Of a DNA stretch of 64,000 bases, positions 1-6,865 are shown one piece after another (within the stretch, counting starts at the first letter, position 1; every line of letters begins with the position of its first letter). This DNA comes from Ruania alba (lineage in GTDB: Bacteria > Actinomycetota > Actinomycetes > Actinomycetales > Beutenbergiaceae). The stretch covers positions 1,426,001 through 1,490,000 of the forward strand of contig NZ_FNTX01000002.1 in assembly GCF_900105765.1 (NCBI RefSeq). The letters are read 5' to 3'. The translations under genes and the position numbers were made by a program. Below the pieces are notes generated by a model. The model saw nothing but the letters and a program-made list of their open reading frames with translations, ran no database searches and was not told the DNA's origin.

Positions 1-1
1 C

Positions 2-364
2 TCGCGCGTGACGATGCGAGCACCGGGTCTGGGCTCGGACGACTTCCACGAGCTGGTGGACCGGTCCGGACTGCACGGGGTGAGCTACGCCGTCGGGTGG
101 ACCGCCTGGCTGGACATCGCCCCCGAGGGGGTCTCCAAGGCGTCGGCGCTGGAGCAGGTGCGCCAGTACCTGCAGGTGGGCCCGACGGCGACCGTGGCGG
201 CCGGGGACGGACGCAACGACATCGAGATGCTCACCTGGGCGGGTGTGGGCGTGGCCATGGGCGGCGCCGACGAGACCACCCGCGGCGCGGCCGACCTGGT
301 CACCGGGCCGGTGGAGACCGACGGATTGGTGCCGGTGCTGCGCACGCTGCTCGCGGGGGAGTGA
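2..364 (+). CDS. HAD-superfamily hydrolase, C-terminal part (cut by window edge)
   Basis: Only the last 120 or so residues are inside the window; the reading frame is open to base 2. The segment contains the HAD motif III signature GDGRND followed by IEMLTWAGVGVAMGGA, typical of Cof-type (class IIB) phosphatases, where these acidic residues hold the catalytic magnesium. The preceding K of VSKASAL matches the motif II lysine position. Cof-type proteins dephosphorylate small phosphorylated metabolites in the cytoplasm; the substrate cannot be read from sequence. The gene converges on the lipoprotein gene that ends 7 bp downstream. The family call is firm, the specificity unknown. Confidence 0.85.
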   Translation, partial: SRVTMRAPGLGSDDFHELVDRSGLHGVSYAVGWTAWLDIAPEGVSKASALEQVRQYLQVGPTATVAAGDGRNDIEMLTWAGVGVAMGGADETTRGAADLVTGPVETDGLVPVLRTLLAGE

Positions 365-370
365 TGACGT

Positions 371-1063
371 TCAGCCTTCCGGTGGTGTGATCTCGAGATC
401 CGCACCGAAGCCGGTCAGGGTTCCGCCCAGGTCGTCTCCGTAGGTGTACCGGCGCAGCAGGTCCTGTTCGTCCACCCACCAGGTCTCGGTCCGGTCCGGC
501 AGTGCCACCTCGTAGACCGTCACCGGAATGCCGTCGAGCTCGGTCTCGTCCACCGGCCGCACTGCCTCGACGTCGGTGTAGACGTTCTCCAGCGCGCCCG
601 CCCAGTTCCACAGGGCGAGGAAGTCCTCGGCCGCACCAGGGCCAGCGGTGCTGGCGGCGCCGCCGTCCGATGCCCGCCAGTACGTCCCGTCGACGAACCA
701 CTCGTGCAGGGTGACCTCACCGTCAGGGTTCCGGGTGGTGATCTCCATGGCCACCACCTCGGTGCCCTGATACGCCATCGCCCCGGTGACGCTGCCGTCC
801 ACCGTGGTTTGCTCGAACTGCATCGAACCAGCCGCGCGGATCGCGTCCGCGGTACGGGTGCCGATCGTGTCGGGCGTGAGCGGGTCGGCAAGGTCGACGG
901 TCGGTTCGGGGGAGCCGGTCCCTGTGTCTTCAGCGCTGGTGGCGACGGTCGCGGTGGTGCCGCCGCTCGGTGGCGGGTCCTCCGGGCCGGCGCAGCCGGC
1001 CACCAGCAGCACTGACCCCATGACCACCGTGAGGGTTCGCCGGAACGGCATGGTCGCCGTCAC
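371..1063 (-). CDS. Putative lipoprotein, LppX/LprG-like
   Basis: A 230-residue protein with a lipoprotein signal peptide: basic start, hydrophobic stretch TLTVVMGSVLLVAGC with a lipobox ending in Cys at about residue 24, then a Pro/Ser/Thr-rich linker of about 30 residues. The rest (VDGTYWRAS, TWWVDEQDLLRRYTY) has the beta-rich look of the LolA/LppX_LprAFG fold, whose members carry lipids or serve as cell-surface lipoproteins. The GTG start overlaps the stop of the upstream bpa gene (GTGA), suggesting coupling; an ATG four codons later (1051) is an alternative start. No specific function can be assigned. Confidence 0.7.
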   Translation of the reverse strand: MTATMPFRRTLTVVMGSVLLVAGCAGPEDPPPSGGTTATVATSAEDTGTGSPEPTVDLADPLTPDTIGTRTADAIRAAGSMQFEQTTVDGSVTGAMAYQGTEVVAMEITTRNPDGEVTLHEWFVDGTYWRASDGGAASTAGPGAAEDFLALWNWAGALENVYTDVEAVRPVDETELDGIPVTVYEVALPDRTETWWVDEQDLLRRYTYGDDLGGTLTGFGADLEITPPEG

Positions 1064-1668
1064 AAATACTGGCCGGTGCCGTGGTGCTCCCCACCGTCTT
1101 TCGGGCCCAGCCCCATGGCTTGGCCGGGGTGCACCCCAGGAGGCAGCGCCTTGCGCATCTGGACGAGCTGGTTCTGCGCGGCCATCTGCTGCGCCACCAG
1201 GGCAGTTTGGATGCCGTGGAACAAGCCCTCCAGCCAGCCCACCAACTGAGCCTGAGCGATCCGCAGCTCGGCGTCGGAGGGGGCCCGGTTGTCGGTGAAC
1301 GGCAGCGTGATGCGATGCAACTCGGCCACCAGGTCCTCGCTCAGACCGTCCTCGAGCTCATGCAGAGACTTCTCGTGGATCTCCGCCATCCGTTCCCGGG
1401 CAGCTTCGTCCAGTGGGGCGTTGCGCACCTCGTCGAGGAGCTGCTTGATCATCGTGCCGATCCGCATCACCTTCGCCGGCTCGGCCACCAGCTCGGATGG
1501 GTCGGAGTCGTCGTCGGCCGTGGCTACCCCGAGCCCGTCCGGCGAGGTGACCACCACGCGCGGGCTGGCCCTGTTCTCGGCTGACTCCTCCTGTTGAGCG
1601 TCCGATCCGCCACGCGTGTCGTCGGAGGCCCCCACCTGGTCGTCGGTGTTCTCGTCGGTGCTCGTCAT
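1060..1668 (-). CDS. bpa: Bacterial proteasome activator Bpa (PafE)
   Basis: A 202-residue protein of the DUF2587 family. An acidic disordered N-terminus of about 70 residues is followed by a helical core (VMRIGTMIKQLLDEVRNAPL, then ELHRITLPF, then QLVGWLEGLFHGIQTALVAQQ) and the C-terminal tail GQYL. In mycobacterial Bpa/PafE this same GQYL tail docks into the 20S proteasome alpha ring and opens its gate without ATP, so unfolded proteins can be degraded. The ATG at 1668 is chosen because the family region begins just after it; the longer frame upstream is a shadow of the divergent epimerase gene. The organism should therefore have a 20S proteasome elsewhere. Confidence 0.92.
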   Translation of the reverse strand: MTSTDENTDDQVGASDDTRGGSDAQQEESAENRASPRVVVTSPDGLGVATADDDSDPSELVAEPAKVMRIGTMIKQLLDEVRNAPLDEAARERMAEIHEKSLHELEDGLSEDLVAELHRITLPFTDNRAPSDAELRIAQAQLVGWLEGLFHGIQTALVAQQMAAQNQLVQMRKALPPGVHPGQAMGLGPKDGGEHHGTGQYL

Positions 1669-1773
1669 GACTCCATCATGCCTCGCTCGTTGCTGTCCCG
1701 CTGAGCTGCGCACCAGTCGCTTTCGCCGGGTCCGATGCAGGCCCAGGGCCGAGCAGGTACTAGCCTTCACCGT

Positions 1774-3009
1774 ATGAACTGGTTGACCAACGCTGCTCAT
1801 ACTCGGTGGCTGGAGAGCGAGACGGACGCTCTGCTGGACTTCGCCTCCGGGTCTCTCGTCGAGGAAGGTTTCGCCTACCTGAGCACCGAGGGGGTGCCGG
1901 TCCCCTCGCAGGGGAGCCACCTGTGGCTCACCTGCCGCATGATCCACTGCTTCTCCCTCGGTGCGCTGCTGGGCAGGCCCGGTTCGGCGACCATGGTCGA
2001 CCACGGGTTGCGGTCACTCGCGTCCCACTTCCATGACGATGAGAACGGCGGCTGGTACGCCCAGGTGGGCCCCGACGGGCCAATGGACGACACCAAGCCG
2101 GCCTACGCTCACGCCTTCGTGATCCTCGCCGGAGCGAGTGCCGCCTCGGCCGGCCGGCCCGGCGGCAAGGAGCTGTTGGAGCAGGCGTTGACGGTCTCCC
2201 TGCAGCGGTTCTGGCGGGAGGACGAGGGCATGGTCGTGGAGTCCTGGGACAGGACGTTCTCCGAGCTCGAGGACTACCGCGGCGTGAACGCCAACATGCA
2301 CACGGTGGAGGCCTATCTCGCGGCCGCGGATGTCACCGGCGATGACGCGTGGCTGGACCGCGCCACCCGGATCACCCGCCGCGTGGTGGACGACTTCGCC
2401 CGGAAGCAGTCCTGGCGGATCCCGGAGCACTTCGACTCCGACTGGCAGCCACTGCTCGACTACAACATGGACTCGCCCTCGGACCCGTTCCGGCCCGCCG
2501 GTGCCACCATCGGGCACTGGTTCGAGTGGAGCCGCCTGGTGCTGCACGTCCGCGCAGCCTGGGCGGTGCGCGGCGTCGCGGCCGAGGACTGGATGCTCGA
2601 GGGGGCGCAGGCGCTGTTCGACCTGGGCGTGGCCGAGGGGTGGGACGTGGACGGCGCCGACGGCTTCGTCTACACGGTGGACTTCGAGGGCAAGCCGCTG
2701 GTGCGTGAGCGGATGCACTGGGTGGTCACCGAGGCGCTCGCGTCGGCTGCGGCCCTGTACCGGGTGACCGGGGATGCGAACATCGCCGCCTGGTATCAGC
2801 TGTGGTGGGAGTACGCGGCCGTGCACCTGATCGACACCCAGCACGGATCCTGGGTGCACGAGCTGGGCGCGGACAACGAGCCGAGCGCCACCGTGTGGGC
2901 GGGCAAGCCGGACGCCTATCACGCGGTGCAGGCCACCCTCATTCCACGGTTGCCGCTGGCCCCGGTGCTGGCCCCGGCGCTCGCACAGGGGATGCTCGAC
3001 ACCCACTGA
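1774..3009 (+). CDS. AGE-family sugar isomerase/epimerase (YihS/ManI-like)
   Basis: A 411-residue protein with the (alpha/alpha)6-barrel features of the N-acylglucosamine 2-epimerase superfamily. Family blocks visible are LTCRMIHCFS near residue 50, NANMHTVEAYL, GHWFEWSRLV and a late KPDAYHA, which supply the histidines used for proton transfer in YihS and mannose isomerase. Length matches that branch (about 400-415), so an aldose-ketose isomerase acting on mannose or a related sugar is more likely than an N-acetyl-hexosamine epimerase. The ATG at 1774 begins the conserved part; upstream in-frame codons overlap bpa on the other strand. It stands alone. Confidence 0.85.
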   Translation: MNWLTNAAHTRWLESETDALLDFASGSLVEEGFAYLSTEGVPVPSQGSHLWLTCRMIHCFSLGALLGRPGSATMVDHGLRSLASHFHDDENGGWYAQVGPDGPMDDTKPAYAHAFVILAGASAASAGRPGGKELLEQALTVSLQRFWREDEGMVVESWDRTFSELEDYRGVNANMHTVEAYLAAADVTGDDAWLDRATRITRRVVDDFARKQSWRIPEHFDSDWQPLLDYNMDSPSDPFRPAGATIGHWFEWSRLVLHVRAAWAVRGVAAEDWMLEGAQALFDLGVAEGWDVDGADGFVYTVDFEGKPLVRERMHWVVTEALASAAALYRVTGDANIAAWYQLWWEYAAVHLIDTQHGSWVHELGADNEPSATVWAGKPDAYHAVQATLIPRLPLAPVLAPALAQGMLDTH

Positions 3010-3070
3010 GCCGCCGGCCGCGTGGCCGGAGCTGTCGGCCCGGGGTGTTTGGTGGGCAGGTGTCCGGTCC

Positions 3071-3176
3071 GTGCGCGGCGGTTGGTGTCATCGGTCGTTG
3101 GTGTCCGGCTCGTGCGCGGCCGGTTGGTGCCATCCGTCGTTGGTGTCGTGCGGCACGCGCGACGGATGGTGGCACC
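3071..3176. repeat. Imperfect 41-bp tandem repeat running into an inverted repeat
   Basis: Two imperfect copies start at 3071 and 3112, both beginning GTGCGCGGC and sharing the cores GGTTGGTG and CGTTGGTGTC. The second copy leads into an inverted repeat: GGTGCCATCCGTCG (3126-3139) pairs with CGACGGATGGTGGCACC (3160-3176) with a 3-nt bulge, and the loop holds a further perfect CGTGC/GCACG pairing. It lies in the 270-bp gap between two converging genes, so it could work as a bidirectional terminator. No gene is seen in this gap. Confidence 0.5.
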
Positions 3177-3279
3177 CAGTCGCGGCCAGGTGCCATCGGG
3201 CGTCGCTCCGGTGCGCGGGTGCCGACGACGGTGGGCACCTACGTGTGCGGTGCCGAGGTGCCCGACGGCGGCCCTCCCC

Positions 3280-4290
3280 TCAGGGGAGGAGCAGCACCTT
3301 GCCGAACACCTCGCCGTCGGCCATCATCTGGTGCGCCTCGCTCACCTCGGCGAGTGGCACCCGGGCATGGATGACGGGCCGCACCCCGCCCTGGGTGACC
3401 AGCGGCCAGGCGCGCTTGCGGACGTCGGCGATGATCGCCGTCTTCTGCTCGGGTGGGCGCTGGCGCAGCACGGTCCCATGCACGGAGAGCCATCGGGTGA
3501 GCACGGGGGCGAGGTTGAGCTCGCCGGTGGCCCCCTTCTGCATGCCAATGATCACCAGATGCCCGAACCGGGCCAGCGCATCGATGTTCTGCGCGAGGTA
3601 TTTCGCCCCGACGACGTCCAGCACCACGTCCGCGCCATTGCCGTTGGTCTCGGCATGAGTGATGGCGACGAAGTCCTCGCTGCGGTGATCGATGGCCCGG
3701 TGCGCACCGAGCTCGGCGCAGCGGGCGGCGCGATCCGGGCCGCCGGCGGTGGTGAGGACGCGGGCGCCAAGGCCAGTCAGAAGCTGCAGGGCGATCGTGC
3801 CCACGCCACCGGATCCGCCGTGCACGAGGATCGTGGTGCCGGCGAGGGTGCGCGGGTCCAGGCCGGCCGTGGCGGGCAGCCCGGGCACGGCGAACAGGTT
3901 CGACCAGAGCGTGGCGAGCGCTTCGGGGAAGCTCGCCGCCTCGACCAGGTCGATGTCGTCCGGAACCGGTAGCAGCAGGTCTGCGCGAGCGACGGCCTGC
4001 TCGGCGTAGCCTCCGCCGTCGAGAAGGGCGCACACGCGGTCGCCGACCCGATGCCCGGTGACCCCCTCGCTGAGGGCAGCGATCGTGCCAGAGACCTCCA
4101 GGCCCGGCCAGTCCGGAGCGCCGGCGGGCGGCGGGTGCATGCCTTTGAGCTGGAGCAGGTCGGCGCGGTTCACCCCGGCGGCGGCCACGTCGATGAGGAC
4201 CTCGCCCGGCCCAGGGGAGGGGGTGGGGATGTCGGCCGAGGTGAGCGTGTCGGTCGAGGACTCGTCGGAGGAGATCACCATGGCGCGCAT
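3280..4290 (-). CDS. NAD(P)H-quinone oxidoreductase, zinc-free MDR (PIG3-like)
   Basis: A 336-residue medium-chain dehydrogenase/reductase. The GroES-like part (GEVLIDVAAAGVNRADLLQLKG, then PGLEVSGTI) is followed by a Rossmann domain with the loop VHGGSGGVG near residue 155. The catalytic and structural zinc cysteines of alcohol dehydrogenases are absent, as expected of the quinone reductase branch related to PIG3 and QorA, which reduce quinones with NADPH. The end EAHQMMADGEVFGKVLL is typical. It is convergent with the sugar isomerase and has no operon partner. Confidence 0.87.
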   Translation of the reverse strand: MRAMVISSDESSTDTLTSADIPTPSPGPGEVLIDVAAAGVNRADLLQLKGMHPPPAGAPDWPGLEVSGTIAALSEGVTGHRVGDRVCALLDGGGYAEQAVARADLLLPVPDDIDLVEAASFPEALATLWSNLFAVPGLPATAGLDPRTLAGTTILVHGGSGGVGTIALQLLTGLGARVLTTAGGPDRAARCAELGAHRAIDHRSEDFVAITHAETNGNGADVVLDVVGAKYLAQNIDALARFGHLVIIGMQKGATGELNLAPVLTRWLSVHGTVLRQRPPEQKTAIIADVRKRAWPLVTQGGVRPVIHARVPLAEVSEAHQMMADGEVFGKVLLLP

Positions 4291-4305
4291 CCCCCCACCC
4301 TACGA

Positions 4306-4367
4306 ACGCGAGTGCGCGACTTCTCGCTCACCGACTGAGATATGGGCGAGATCGCCCGCACTCGGTG
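4306..4367. repeat. Dispersed 62-bp palindromic repeat, family 1, copy 1
   Basis: The element begins ACGCGAGTGC and ends GCACTCGGTG, with CTGAGATAT in the middle and a weaker internal CTCGC/GCGAG pairing, so the transcript folds into a hairpin. A second copy of exactly the same length is at 33691-33752. Here it sits between the start of the oxidoreductase gene and tRNA-Ser(UGA). It resembles REP-type elements in size, palindromy and intergenic placement. Confidence 0.7.
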
Positions 4368-4416
4368 CGTGCCAGTTTGGGCGGTCCGGTCACTCTGGGC
4401 CAGAATGGGGCTACCA

Positions 4417-4502
4417 GGAGGGTTGACAGAGCGGCCGAATGTGACGGTCTTGAAAACCGTTGTGCCTCAACAGCACCAAGGGTTCGAATCCCTTACCCTC
4501 CG
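4417..4502 (+). tRNA. tRNA-Ser (anticodon UGA)
   Basis: An 86-nt class II tRNA. The acceptor stem GGAGGGT/ACCCTCC is perfect and the discriminator is G. The anticodon stem ACGGT/ACCGT encloses CTTGAAA with TGA at 4451-4453. A long variable arm follows, and the T-loop GGTTCGAATCC is canonical. The long variable arm and anticodon agree on serine. Confidence 0.96.
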
Positions 4503-4546
4503 CCGAGGCTCCGGGCGTACGCTGGCACGTAGGGGAGTGATGCAGC

Positions 4547-4948
4547 GTGCCGCAGCGTCGAGAGCGAATCAGGTTCGCTGTCGGAGTCGCGCTCGCTCCC
4601 GGTCTGGCCGCCCTCGCCCATGCATGGGTGGAATGGTTGAGTCCGCACGGCGTCGTCGGGGTGCTCATGGGGGTGTCCATCGCGGCGGTCGTGGTCATCG
4701 TCGCCACGGTCGTCGAGCGCCGCACGCGTGCGCGAATGTCGCCCGACGGGCTGCGCCGTCGAGAGCGCGCGAACATCGCCGCGGGGTGGGGGATGATCGT
4801 CGGCGGATTCGCAGGCATCCTCGCCTCGTTCGTCGGGATGCCGTGGTTCGAGCTGCGTGAGGTGGCGCTCGTGGTGATCGCCGGGGGCGGCGCCGGACTG
4901 GTCAGTGGTGCGCGAGCACGGCTGGCACGACTGGAATCGGCGATGTAG
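4547..4948 (+). CDS. Small membrane protein of unknown function
   Basis: A 133-residue protein with about four hydrophobic segments: FAVGVALAPGLAALAHAW, VVGVLMGVSIAAVVVIVA, WGMIVGGFAGILAS and VALVVIAGGGAGLVSG, linked by a positively charged loop (VERRTRARM...RRRERAN), which should face the cytoplasm. The GTG start is supported by AGGGGAG nine bases upstream. I do not recognise a family. It lies between two tRNA-Ser genes without an operon partner. Confidence 0.6.
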   Translation: MPQRRERIRFAVGVALAPGLAALAHAWVEWLSPHGVVGVLMGVSIAAVVVIVATVVERRTRARMSPDGLRRRERANIAAGWGMIVGGFAGILASFVGMPWFELREVALVVIAGGGAGLVSGARARLARLESAM

Positions 4949-5020
4949 CAACGGTTTCAGCATGACCGGACGATGTGGTTCGCATCATCGGGATCCCCCC
5001 GTTATCCTGGTGGGCGTCGA

Positions 5021-5109
5021 GGAGACGTCGCATAGTCTGGTCTAGTGCGCATCCCTGCTAAGGATGTGAAGGGGCAACCCTTCCGTGGGTTCAAATCCCA
5101 CCGTCTCCG
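5021..5109 (+). tRNA. tRNA-Ser (anticodon GCU)
   Basis: An 89-nt class II tRNA. The acceptor stem GGAGACG/CGTCTCC is perfect, the discriminator is G, and the anticodon stem CATCC/GGATG encloses CTGCTAA with GCT at 5057-5059. There is a long variable arm and a T-arm with GGTTCAAATCC. Its 3-prime end is duplicated 407 bp downstream, which marks it as an integration target. Confidence 0.96.
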
Positions 5110-5114
5110 CCACT
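5098..5114 (+). repeat. att-like direct repeat, copy 1 (tRNA-Ser 3-prime end)
   Basis: The 17-mer CCACCGTCTCCGCCACT spans the last 12 bases of tRNA-Ser(GCU) and the next five, followed by GTGATG. The identical 17-mer recurs at 5505-5521. Identity across a tRNA 3-prime end is the usual footprint of a tyrosine-recombinase attachment site. Confidence 0.7.
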
Positions 5115-5135
5115 GTGATGTCTCACGACATCGGC

Positions 5136-5169
5136 GACAACGGACCTACGGAAACGTGGGTCCGTTGTC
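5136..5169. terminator. Strong hairpin at the end of the transposase remnant
   Basis: A 15-bp stem, GACAACGGACCTACG against CGTGGGTCCGTTGTC, with one wobble pair and a GAAA tetraloop. It overlaps the last codons of the minus-strand transposase remnant and lies 26 bp past tRNA-Ser(GCU), so it can act in either direction. Confidence 0.75.
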
Positions 5170-5454
5170 GTTTCTGGTGTGTGCTGGTCCTGGGGGTCGT
5201 CCGGTGGGTTGGTAGTCGCGGGTGGGGCCGAGGATGAGTTGGCGCAGGATTTCGCCGGTGGCGGCGTTGATGATGGTGATGTCGAGATCGGCGATGAGCA
5301 GGACCACGGGGGTTCGGGCGTGGGTTCGGCCGATGCCGATGTGGTGGAGGGTGCCGCCATGACGGGCGAGCGCGGACTGAGACTGGCCCGAGTTCACCGC
5401 GGTCACCATCAGGCGTCGCTTGCTGTCCATGGGCCACGAGCCTGGCCACGGCAC
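5146..5454 (-). pseudogene. IS481-type transposase, C-terminal remnant
   Basis: About 100 codons remain open. The segment LARHGGTLHHIGIG, then HARTPVVLLIADLDI, GEILRQL and PTRDYQPTG matches the tail found after the DDE catalytic domain of IS481-family transposases. The catalytic domain and the left part of the element are gone, so the product cannot act. It lies between two copies of the 17-bp tRNA-end repeat and is probably the last trace of a larger insertion. Confidence 0.72.
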
Positions 5455-5504
5455 CTATGCCGATCTCGTGCGACACCCCTATTCCGATGTCCTGCACCAG
5501 GACA

Positions 5505-5521
5505 CCACCGTCTCCGCCACT
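5505..5521 (+). repeat. att-like direct repeat, copy 2
   Basis: A perfect second copy of the 17-mer at 5098-5114, followed by TGTGATG where the first copy is followed by GTGATG. It abuts a GC-rich terminator hairpin (5523-5565). The simplest reading is that this was the original tRNA-terminator junction and the 390 bp in between arrived later. Confidence 0.68.
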
Positions 5522-5522
5522 T

Positions 5523-5565
5523 GTGATGAGGGCCCCGCCATGCTGTTCGGCGGGGCCCTCATCAC
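5523..5565 (+). terminator. Perfect 17-bp terminator hairpin
   Basis: GTGATGAGGGCCCCGCC pairs perfectly with GGCGGGGCCCTCATCAC around a 9-nt loop (5540-5548). It is probably the original terminator of tRNA-Ser(GCU), now separated from it by the insertion remnant. Confidence 0.82.
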
Positions 5566-5779
5566 GTCTCAGATCGGGGGATCCGGATGACTAGGAGCGT
5601 TCGCGACGTGTGGACGCGTCCGCCGTCGCCGCGTGAGGCCCTCCTCCGCGATCCAACCCACTCAGCCGAGCTCTCAGTGGACGGCTGTTGGTGTTCGCCC
5701 GGTCGTCTCCGCCCGAAGTGGCGTCACGTCCCGTCGTGATGACGAACTGGTCAGGTGGGTAGCGGGCTGCTACCGTGAC

Positions 5780-5795
5780 GCTATTACGAAATAGC
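5780..5795. promoter_or_regulatory. Candidate operator of the LacI regulator
   Basis: The inverted repeat GCTATT-ACGA-AATAGC ends 14 bp before the GTG of the LacI-family gene, ahead of its GGAGG ribosome site. Size and place suit an autoregulatory operator. A second hairpin (GGTAGC/GCTACC, 5758-5774) is just upstream. Confidence 0.5.
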
Positions 5796-5809
5796 ATGGA
5801 GGCTGACTG

Positions 5810-6865
5810 GTGCCGATCAAGGGTCGATCGCACGCTCCCACCCAGGGAGACGTGGCGCGTCTGGCCGGTGTCACCCAGGGGACCGTGTCTGCTGTCCTGA
5901 ACGGGCGCGCGAGGGCTCATCGGATCCCGGAGGCTACTGAACTGCGGGTCCGGGAGGCGGCGGCCGAGCTCGGCTATGTCGCGAATCCCGCTGCTCGCAG
6001 TTTGCGCGGCAAGCGCAACCGCCTGCTCGGCGTGCACACCTTCGAGTCGGTCTTTCCGCTTGATGAGGGGAACTTCTTCCATGAGTTCCTCCTCGGTATC
6101 GAGAAGCAGGCGGTGGTCGAGGGGTATGACATGGTGCTGTTCACCTCGACTGAGGACGCCACGGGGCGGCGTCGGATCTATCGCGAGGGTGCGAACCGTT
6201 TGAATGTGGCCGATGGCAGTGTTCTGCTCGGTTTTGCGCAGGATGTGAGCGATATCGTCCGCCTCGCTGGTGAGGGGTACCCGTTCGTGCACATCGGCCG
6301 TCGTGAGGTTCCGGGGGCGGAGTTCCGTTGGGTCGGTGCTGACTACCGGGCAGGGACGGCCGCGATCATTGCCCGTCTGGTCCGTCTGGGGCATGAGCGG
6401 ATTGGGTATCTGAGTCCGGACCGGCGCAGTGAGGCGCTGGCTGATCGTGAGGACGGCTACCGCGATGGTTGCAGCGCGGCGGACGTGCCCGCCCTGGTTG
6501 ATCTGCTGGAGGTGGAGCAGATGAGCGCGGAGTGGTTCGACCGCGCTGTTGCTGATGGGGTGACGGCGTTCGTGACGGCGAATGAGGACTACGCCGCGCG
6601 GTTGGCTGAGCTGACCCGAGCTCGCGGGCTGACGATCCCTGAGGACGTGTCGGTGGTGGTGTTGCGTGGTACCGCCGCCGGGCCGCGGCCGGGGGTGTCG
6701 TGGAGCGGGATGGGTATTCCCCGGAACGAGATGGGGCGGGTGGCCACGCGGATGTTGGTGGAGATTCTGCGGGACCCGCACGCGACCCAGGATGAGCACA
6801 TTCTCCTTCCCTGCGCCCCACCGGAGGAGACCACGATGGCCCCAGCCAAAGGAGCAACCGCATGA
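5810..6865 (+). CDS. LacI-family transcription regulator
   Basis: A 351-residue regulator. The N-terminal HTH reads GDVARLAGVTQGTVSAVLNGRA (about residues 13-34), followed by a hinge region ending NPAARSLRGKR. The periplasmic-binding-protein-like sensor domain follows (LLGVHTFES, HERIGYLSP near residue 190). The GTG start has GGAGG seven bases upstream. Its stop overlaps the ATG of the FAD oxidoreductase (ATGA), and a sulfatase follows, so it most likely controls this three-gene operon in response to a sulfated sugar or glycan fragment. That ligand is inferred from context only. Confidence 0.88.
   Translation: MPIKGRSHAPTQGDVARLAGVTQGTVSAVLNGRARAHRIPEATELRVREAAAELGYVANPAARSLRGKRNRLLGVHTFESVFPLDEGNFFHEFLLGIEKQAVVEGYDMVLFTSTEDATGRRRIYREGANRLNVADGSVLLGFAQDVSDIVRLAGEGYPFVHIGRREVPGAEFRWVGADYRAGTAAIIARLVRLGHERIGYLSPDRRSEALADREDGYRDGCSAADVPALVDLLEVEQMSAEWFDRAVADGVTAFVTANEDYAARLAELTRARGLTIPEDVSVVVLRGTAAGPRPGVSWSGMGIPRNEMGRVATRMLVEILRDPHATQDEHILLPCAPPEETTMAPAKGATA

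Noticed and set aside
3071-3152. Short repeats as a possible CRISPR array
   Set aside because: There are only two imperfect copies without unique spacers, and no cas gene is present.
5136-5169. The perfect GAAA-loop hairpin as an integron or attC site
   Set aside because: It overlaps the end of the transposase remnant and fits a simple terminator; no integrase or core sites are seen.
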